Part shown: piece after piece, positions 57,701 to 64,000 of the stretch
Layout: each line of letters begins with the position of its first letter
Numbering within the stretch: position 1 is the stretch's first letter
DNA from: Conoideocrella luteorostrata
Lineage: Eukaryota > Ascomycota > Sordariomycetes > Hypocreales > Clavicipitaceae
Length of the DNA stretch: 64,000 nt
Reading direction: 5' to 3'
Assembly (NCBI GenBank): GCA_032433595.1
Contig: JASWJB010000016.1
Span: forward strand, 211,061 to 275,060
Made by a program: the position numbers and the translations under genes
Notes under the pieces: model-generated
Told to the model about the DNA's origin: nothing
What the model saw: the letters and a program-made list of their open reading frames with translations, nothing else
Database searches by the model: none

Positions 57701-59129
57701 TGGACCTCAATGTGCTTGGGCTTGTCAAGGAATCGCTCAACGAAGACGGTTCCGTTTCCGAAGGCAGACTTGGCTTCAGAGGTAGCGCGCTCAAAGTGCT
57801 CCTGCAAAGATCCAGGTTCACGAACGACTCGCATACCTCGACCACCACCGCCATACGCAGCCTTGATAATGATGGGAAATCCATACTTGTCGGTGAAGGC
57901 TTTTACTTCTTCATACCTAGCAACTGCGCCTTCTGTTCCAGGGACGACAGGGACGCCGGCGGCGATGGCGAGTGTACGGGCGGAGACCTTGTCACCAAGA
58001 GCATCAATAACATCAGGTTGGGGGCCGACGAACTATATTTGTGCCAGAATAAAGTAGTCAGCAGCCATATTCATAAGATTGGTTGTATGCAGGGCCTTGA
58101 GGGGGGGGGGGGGGGGTCGGTCTCACGATAAGGCCAGCCTTCTCAACGTTTCGAGCAAATTCGGCGTTCTCTGACAAGAACCCATAGCCTATACATTTGT
58201 CAGTATGGCACGTCTAATCCGAGTAGCTCCTTAAGCTCAAACTGACCAGGGTGAATCAATTGAGCACCGTGCTCAACAGCGATCTTAATGATCTCATCTC
58301 CCGCTAGATAGGCTCCAACAGGAGTATATTGGCCACGCTTGCCGATAACGTAAGCCTCGTCGGCCTCTACAGTAACCGTCAGTGATTGAGCAGGGGGAGC
58401 TTCAGAGGAACTGTGCTCTTACTCTGCCTGTGCATGCTAAGACGGTCCTCATAGCTGTCGCGGGGTCAGTCGACGATTCAAGCTACGCAGCCGAGGCGGG
58501 GTAGGTCCGAGCTTGTTTTACCTGAAGACGGCAATAGTGTGAAGTGAAAGCTCGTGGGCCTGGATAACGAGTCAGTTGTCGGCCAAGATGAAAGATGCGC
58601 GATTTCAATGAAAGAAAGCGGCTTACAGTTCTAAAAATCTATATTGCGTCACAAAAAGACTGTCAGCAAGCAGCTTTCCCGGTAGATTGTAGGTTTCGGC
58701 TTTTGAGAACTGGTGGGGTCATGTCGTACCCGGATGGCTGGCACATGTCAGTCAGCATGATGGTGCGAGCATTGCTTCCTCTTGCTGTGCCTGCAGCAAT
58801 AGAAGAAGCATTGACTGGGATTGGGCAACACTTACGAATTTCACCACGGTTGGCAACTGTGCAGCAGAAAAAGAAGGATCAAGTTAGCACGGGTCCTCAA
58901 TTACTTCAACCCAAGCAATTGGATCGTTCGCCCGGTCTGGAGACAGCGTCGCAAGCACCTAGATCCAAGACAAGCTGAAGACCGCACAAGGCTTACCGAG
59001 AATCTTCTTCATTTGCATGATGCTTGAATTGGCTCGAATATGATGAACCGTGTTGGCGGCCTTGGGCTCGTCAACATCCTCGTCTTCGAAGACATCGTTA
59101 AAGGTGAGAGGCTGCTGAGGGATTGCCAT
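54796..59129 (-). CDS. PYC: Pyruvate carboxylase
   Basis: Ten minus-strand exons: 59129-58997, 58856-58836, 58737-58730 (8 nt), 58638-58627 (12 nt), 58559-58522, 58454-58423, 58366-58247, 58188-58127, 58032-54988 and 54903-54796. The total of 1192 residues is the full length of fungal PYC. The enzyme carboxylates pyruvate to oxaloacetate using ATP, bicarbonate and biotin. Domain order is biotin carboxylase (residues about 40-490: VANRGEIPIRIF, the glycine loop YGGGGRG, ERDCSVQRRHQK), carboxyltransferase (about 570-840: LLMDTTWRDAHQS, FDALND, HVHTHDSAGTG, which includes metal-binding His), the central allosteric/linker region, and the biotin carrier domain with AMKM (biotinyl Lys1156). The last splice falls directly after that Met. 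The fungal enzyme is cytosolic and homotetrameric. The small exons are supported because they exactly restore GEIPIRIFRTAHELS. Confidence 0.97.
58101..58116. repeat. PYC: G16 homopolymer in a pyruvate carboxylase intron
   Basis: Sixteen consecutive G on the plus strand (C on the coding strand) lie inside the intron 58033-58126, starting ten bases after its GTGAGA donor. Confidence 0.9.
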
Positions 59130-62100
59130 GATGGGCAAAACAATGTGCAGCAGCAGCTAAGAAACTTGCAGGAGGAGGGAAAGGGCAGAGCTGGATGAGG
59201 CGAAAGGAAGATGGGCACAGGACGAGGGAGCTCCGGCGAGGTTTTAAAGCTATGACACAGAGCAGATTGAGCCGGGATGTCGGTCGCGGGGTTGTCTGAT
59301 CGGCTCAACTCTTCGTCTGGCGCGATAAATAGAGAACGTCGCAGGACAAGCCGACACTTTTTTTCCGGACCTGCGAAAGCCGGGTGACGACGAGCGAGGG
59401 GTCCGGCCAGCCCTGTCCTGCCTATTGCTCGATGACAAGTTTAGAGGAGGTGGGGGGTGGGCAGTGGGGTGTCCAGTTGGCCAGAGCTCCGGTCTAGTTG
59501 TGCCAGTCTCCAGTTGGCCAAGCCAGTGTCGCAGTTGGAGCGCGAGTCGGCAATTCGACCTCAAGCCGGTAGCTTTGTCTGCTGGGTTGCAAGGCTCGGG
59601 AATTGCGTTGCGCGTCAAACAACCTTCAACGCTATACTATGCTTTGTTTCGATTCTGAGCTACTTTAAGAGACTAGCAGCTTGTGTCAGGACGATATTGC
59701 TTGGCGTCAGGTCTCAAGGCGAGGCAGGAGCAGATGGCTTAGTGTTGCAGAACGCAGAGGTGACTAGTTGTGTGGGTTTCCGAAAATAGAGCGAAGACAA
59801 GTCGAAAGCCAGGAGGTATGAGAGATGAGAAGCAAACGTAGATCTGGACAGCCTTCGGAGAGCGGGATGGACGGATAGATAACGCTCCTCCTTGAGGGGA
59901 ATTTTACGCAATTCGCCAGACCACTGACCTTCCATCCATTCACAGATCCGTCCATCCAACCATCCCTCTATCCATCCATCCAAGACTCTCCGTCACTGCG
60001 ACTCCAGTTCTTGGTTGTCTCGAGGTACAAAGCACAAGCACAAGCACAAGCACAAGCACAACCTCTAATCCGTTAGATAACCCCAGTGCCATCTTGCATC
60101 CACATACCCGGCCTCCCTCACACACCCACCCCCTCTGCCGCCGAAGGTATCCAGAATGGGTTGGATGCGGACCCGCCATGGTTGCTTTGACACATACAAA
60201 CACGGTGACCGAATGTACCAAGTTTTGCGCTTTCGATCCCTCGAGATCATACAACGGGACGATAAAGGATGGAGTACAGTGTGTTTGAACCACGCAGCTC
60301 CGATGTCACTGTAGATGCTTGTTTGTAGGCTTAATGTTCCATGGCATTAGTGACACGGACTATGATGGTTCTCCAATATGTAGAAGCTCTGGATGTGAGA
60401 AAGGCCGCTTGACGCTAATGCTCAAGCCACCGAGGTGGGCTGGCCGTAGCCCAGGAGCCTAGCCAAACCAAACGCAAGCCAAAGATAATACTTTCTAAAT
60501 GTAGGGAGTAATTCATTTCATTTCAATTACTCTCATTATGAACATGTCCGAGAACCGGCGGAGAAACCATCGCCTCCAGCTCTGCAAGTACTAGTACTCT
60601 GTCGTATTTTGAAAGCCTGCTTTTCTGCGTAACATCAGTTTCGAATCTAGCAGCCTTGGCCAGACAATCAGAATACCAAGGACTGAATCAGCATTCAGTT
60701 GACCTGAACCCGACAGGGTCCTGCCTCCATTCCACCACCTTGATCCCTGTAAGGAATTAGCTACTGTTACATCCCATCTTCGTCGAGACAAAATTATGCC
60801 GTGGACAAAGGATCTGGAATACATAAAAATACCAGAAACAAAGGAAAGTCTTGGCTTGTAGCACTACAGCTGGGGCCCCCATCGCTATCGTCACCATGTC
60901 GTTGCGCTGGATGGGGAAAAGATACTCTCCGGGGCCCAATTTTTGATCGTCTCCCACCGCATTGACCAATTAAAATGGCTGGATAACACTGCGAGCTTCT
61001 GTTACAGTTTGCGACTGTCTAATGGCAAAACGTCAGGCTGCTTCCCCGACCGTGCGTCTAGAAGCGCTGGGCCTATTAGACCGAGATCAGTGAGCCAGCC
61101 AAGTCCGATCGTCAAGATAGCAGATTGGCTAGAGTCAAGTATTGGTTGGTCATTCTTTTGATACTGCCAGTGCCTTACTCCGTACTCTCCATGGAGTAAT
61201 AGCCTTATAATCTTACAACCAGCGCTGACAACACATCAATCATCGTATTCGCCAAGTGTTCTACTCCGTACACCTCCCATTTTGATTTGGAACGTTGTCA
61301 GGGAGGGGAAGGTCTCTGCCATGCCAACGTCATCAGCGGAATAGACGGTGCAGCTACGCGACATGAACGAGAGGAGGAACGACGGGGTCGCAACTGCTTC
61401 ACAGATGTCTTATTCTGTCGCCTTAAGCGCCTAACCCGGCTGGCAAAACTCATCACATTCTTTTCCCTTCCTCATTTTCCCTCAACCTATTTTACACTTT
61501 AAACCCCCCAACATTTCACAAGCCGAACACCACGCCAGTCCGCCAACCTCTTTTCGTCGGAATTCGGTATCTGGTATCCGGTACCTAGGTACTAGTCGTC
61601 GTGGGCATCACCGCGCCGGTCATGGCCGACGTCACAGCTGACATTACCGAGGACAGGAACAACAACGGTATAGCCGCGATCACATTTCATCTTCGGGTTC
61701 GCACGATTTGCGGCTGCGATATCTCTTCGTCATGGCTCTGGTTCCGTCCCTGACTATTTTCGCGCCTCGTCTGCATACAAACACGTGCGCCTGTCTAGCC
61801 TGCGGGGGGGGCCGTCCATTGCCCCGATGCCCGTTCCTATTTTGATTGTTCACACTTGCAAAATGGAGCGATTCAGGACAAGGAAGCAAAGTGAACCACA
61901 TCGCATTGTGAAGATGTGCATATATGATACTAACGAAGCAACACCTTGCCTCAGTTATCTATTTCCCTGTACGCCGTAGACTCCCTCATACTAAGCACGC
62001 GCTTGGCTCACGCCCCTGAAGCTTTACGTTGAGACTGGTCCTAGCAGGCCTCCATTTCGGGTTTTGGGTCTGGTATTTGGCCGTCTGGCGTCCCGAATGT

Positions 62101-63532
62101 CAATCAACCTCTAGGTACCACCAGTCTCTTGGCGACTCATGGTTGTTTGCGGAGTATTTATTACTCAATCACGCCAGTGAGAGATGGTAAAATAAATAAA
62201 ATACCTGGAGGGGCGTGCATCCATTGACCAGCAAGTACCAGCCACGCTGATATTGGCCAGTCACCAAGTGCACCCGATGTCAACGTGCCTGGTGATGTGA
62301 AGGTTCTTTTCAACGGATGCTTCGATCTGACCCGAAATCACTTCTATTGGCCACTAAGAGTGTCCCCGTGACCACTCCCAAGGTACAAGATGAACCATGA
62401 ATAATTTAGCATTATTTTGGCCGCACTACCGAGCCGCAATTGTCTCCTCTCCTCTCGAAACCAGCACTTGAGGCTGGTATTTTCCCAACCTCGGCTGTGT
62501 CTTTCCCCGGATTCACAATACAGCCTACCTAAATATTCCGTACAGAGTAACTATCTAAATCTATATTACCTGCTCCATACATCAGATTCCGTCCGCTACC
62601 AAGACGGGGAAACCTTTCTCATCTGAGAATTGAGGCTGGACGCCTTGTATGCAGCCTCGGAAACTAGTTCTTAGGTTTCCCCTTGCCTGTTCCTATTTTT
62701 TCCCGTACTCACCTAATTGTTTATTTCCGCAGTTCTTGCCCCTACTGCCGTGCAATGAATTCCACAACGGTAGACCATACAGAGCAGAGGCTAAGATGAT
62801 GCAATCACGTCACAGCTAGTCTCCAGTTGCTTCTTTCGTCGCTGTTCTAATTGGCGCAGAAGAACTACTATCCTTATCCCACGGCTACCCGAGGATAGCC
62901 ATGGAAGGCTCACCGCGTCGGGAACGATGCGACAAAAAGCCTCTGGAGATGAAGTAATTTCTTTTCAACTTTACGTACTAAGATCTCCTTCATGTCGACG
63001 TTTTAGTGTGGATCAACAAACCAATTGGCGAATGGCGTACTCCGTACTAACTAGCTCGCAACTGACTATTGACCACGCCGTTGCCTCCCGAAACCTGGGG
63101 CGCGTCTGGTCTGCACCACGAAATTTCCCGAGCTCCGTGTCGTAGCGACAAAAGTACGTTCATTTTGAGCGCCGTCACATGATGTACGGCCAGCATTGGA
63201 AGAGTGGTCTTGCTGTGGCTCACGTCCTTGTTCGATTTTAAACAGCACAGATAAATTGTCCATTCCCGTGACCTCTGGGGGGCGTCTTGGAAAAAGTCCC
63301 CGTCTACTCATTGGCTACACTGCAATGTGCTCAATAATGGTATGTATAATGGTACACAGGCAGGCAAATCCTAATTAGATGCAGCCTGCTTTGCATGTAG
63401 TATGTCATCAACACAGGGCTGCTGTCCGGGCCACGGATGACGTATCCCAAGGATCAAGTGTGTTCCCTCAATCCGCGCTCTCCTCCGTCATCATGCTCAC
63501 ATACAGATACAGGGTCAAAAGTGGCTTTCGTT
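59130..63532. other. Spacer upstream of pyruvate carboxylase
   Basis: A 4.4 kb region with the PYC promoter and leader at its left end and the MPC1 3' flank at its right end. The first 500 bases include G-rich tracts. A hexanucleotide repeat is at 60029-60061. TACTCCGTA words occur at about 61174, 61261 and 63038. No gene can be supported. Confidence 0.55.
60029..60061. repeat. (CACAAG)n hexanucleotide repeat
   Basis: Five tandem CACAAG units lie in non-coding DNA. Confidence 0.88.
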
Positions 63533-63933
63533 TTATTTGCTAACTGCGCTTTTGACCTTGTCTTCCACCTTTTCGATCTTGGCCTTGGCAGTCTCAACGC
63601 CCTTCTCCAGGTCCATCTTCTCCTTTCCTCCCCAGTTATGGTATGACAGGTATCGGTAACCCTGTGTCAGCTGGGCGCATTCGTTGACGAAGTGGCACGC
63701 AAAGAGGAGGTAGTTCTGAGGCGTGACGGCGAGGGAGTATCGCATAAAGGTAGCGGAGTAAATGCACAGAGCACCCGTCATTTGTCCCGAAATCCTAGCG
63801 GCGAGAGTCAGTCACTCGAGCTTAGGTCCTATGCGGAAGCTTCTGGTGTTTCCAACTTACAGGTCAGGACTCTTTTGTGTGTCGAGAACAGCGGCAACGG
63901 GGATACCGAAGTTGGAGACGGGGCCCCAGAAAT
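63533..63933 (-). CDS. MPC1: Mitochondrial pyruvate carrier subunit 1, 3' part (gene runs off the window)
   Basis: Two minus-strand exons are visible, 63933-63861 and 63794-63533, with a 66-nt intron (GTAAGT...CTAG). A third, upstream exon must lie beyond 64000 because 63933 is preceded by an acceptor (TTATAG) and no start. The protein reads [33 protein letters not shown] and so on, the MPC1 signature, then a segment with [31 protein letters not shown] follows, and then a charged C-terminal tail ending VKSAVSK. MPC1 forms a heterodimer with MPC2/MPC3 in the inner mitochondrial membrane and imports pyruvate. The tail (about 30 residues, Lys/Glu-rich) is longer than in yeast. Only the first 20-30 residues should be missing. 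Confidence 0.93.
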
Positions 63934-64000
63934 CTATAACAGAGGTCATGGTCAGTCATTGAACACTTGGAGTCATGGGTGCGTTCAGCTCCGATGCTCG

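Noticed and set aside
57148..58131. Long plus-strand open frame of 327 codons
   Set aside because: It is the antisense shadow of pyruvate carboxylase and crosses its introns and the G16 tract; no domain.
58595..58978. Plus-strand open frame of 127 codons
   Set aside because: Lies over PYC micro-exons and introns on the opposite strand; not a gene.

Overview
The window is nuclear DNA of a filamentous ascomycete (Pezizomycotina), probably a Sordariomycete of the Hypocreales. The evidence is short GT-AG introns of about 45-140 nt with CTNAC-type branch sites, monocistronic genes on both strands, long AT/GC-mixed spacers, and fungus-specific families (RCR, the fibroin-3-like protein, the YPL162C/STIMATE vacuolar protein). 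Assignment to an order is inference. There are no rRNA, tRNA or CRISPR features that I can support. All multi-exon models were built by hand from splice signals and protein continuity.

Layout. 1-6051 has no recognisable gene. 6052-26202 is a sparse housekeeping and cell-surface block: a SAM-PH polarity-type protein (+), a superoxide-dismutase-fold mitochondrial ribosomal protein (-), a STIMATE-family vacuolar membrane protein (+), a fibroin-3-like proline-rich membrane protein (-), an RCR-family Congo-red-resistance protein (-) and a small conserved protein of unknown function (-). 26203-32699 is a 6.5 kb gene desert. A hotdog thioesterase follows at 32700, then an LTR-like element at 35023-35543.

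35616-52977 looks like an accessory metabolic gene cluster without any PKS, NRPS or terpene-synthase core. In order it holds a small unknown multi-exon protein, a frame-shifted GMC flavin oxidoreductase, a haem-oxygenase-like diiron (HDO/iron-containing redox enzyme) protein, a 2-oxoglutarate/Fe(II) or IPNS-like oxygenase, a divergent class-II aspartyl-tRNA-synthetase-like protein, a probable ATP-grasp-type ligase and a PaaK/ANL-type adenylate-forming ligase. Three different ATP-dependent carboxylate-activating enzymes sit beside two non-haem iron oxygenases and a flavin oxidase. This suggests an NRPS-independent pathway to an oxidised amino-acid or small-peptide product. The AspRS paralogue would be either a pathway enzyme or a self-resistance copy. 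The cluster idea is inference from gene content.

52978-54795 holds decayed coding relics. 54796-59129 is a complete pyruvate carboxylase gene with ten exons, two of them micro-exons of 8 and 12 nt. 63533 to the end is the 3' part of the mitochondrial pyruvate carrier gene MPC1. Throughout the spacers a short word, TACTCCGTA or its complement, recurs dozens of times and is almost absent from the coding exons.
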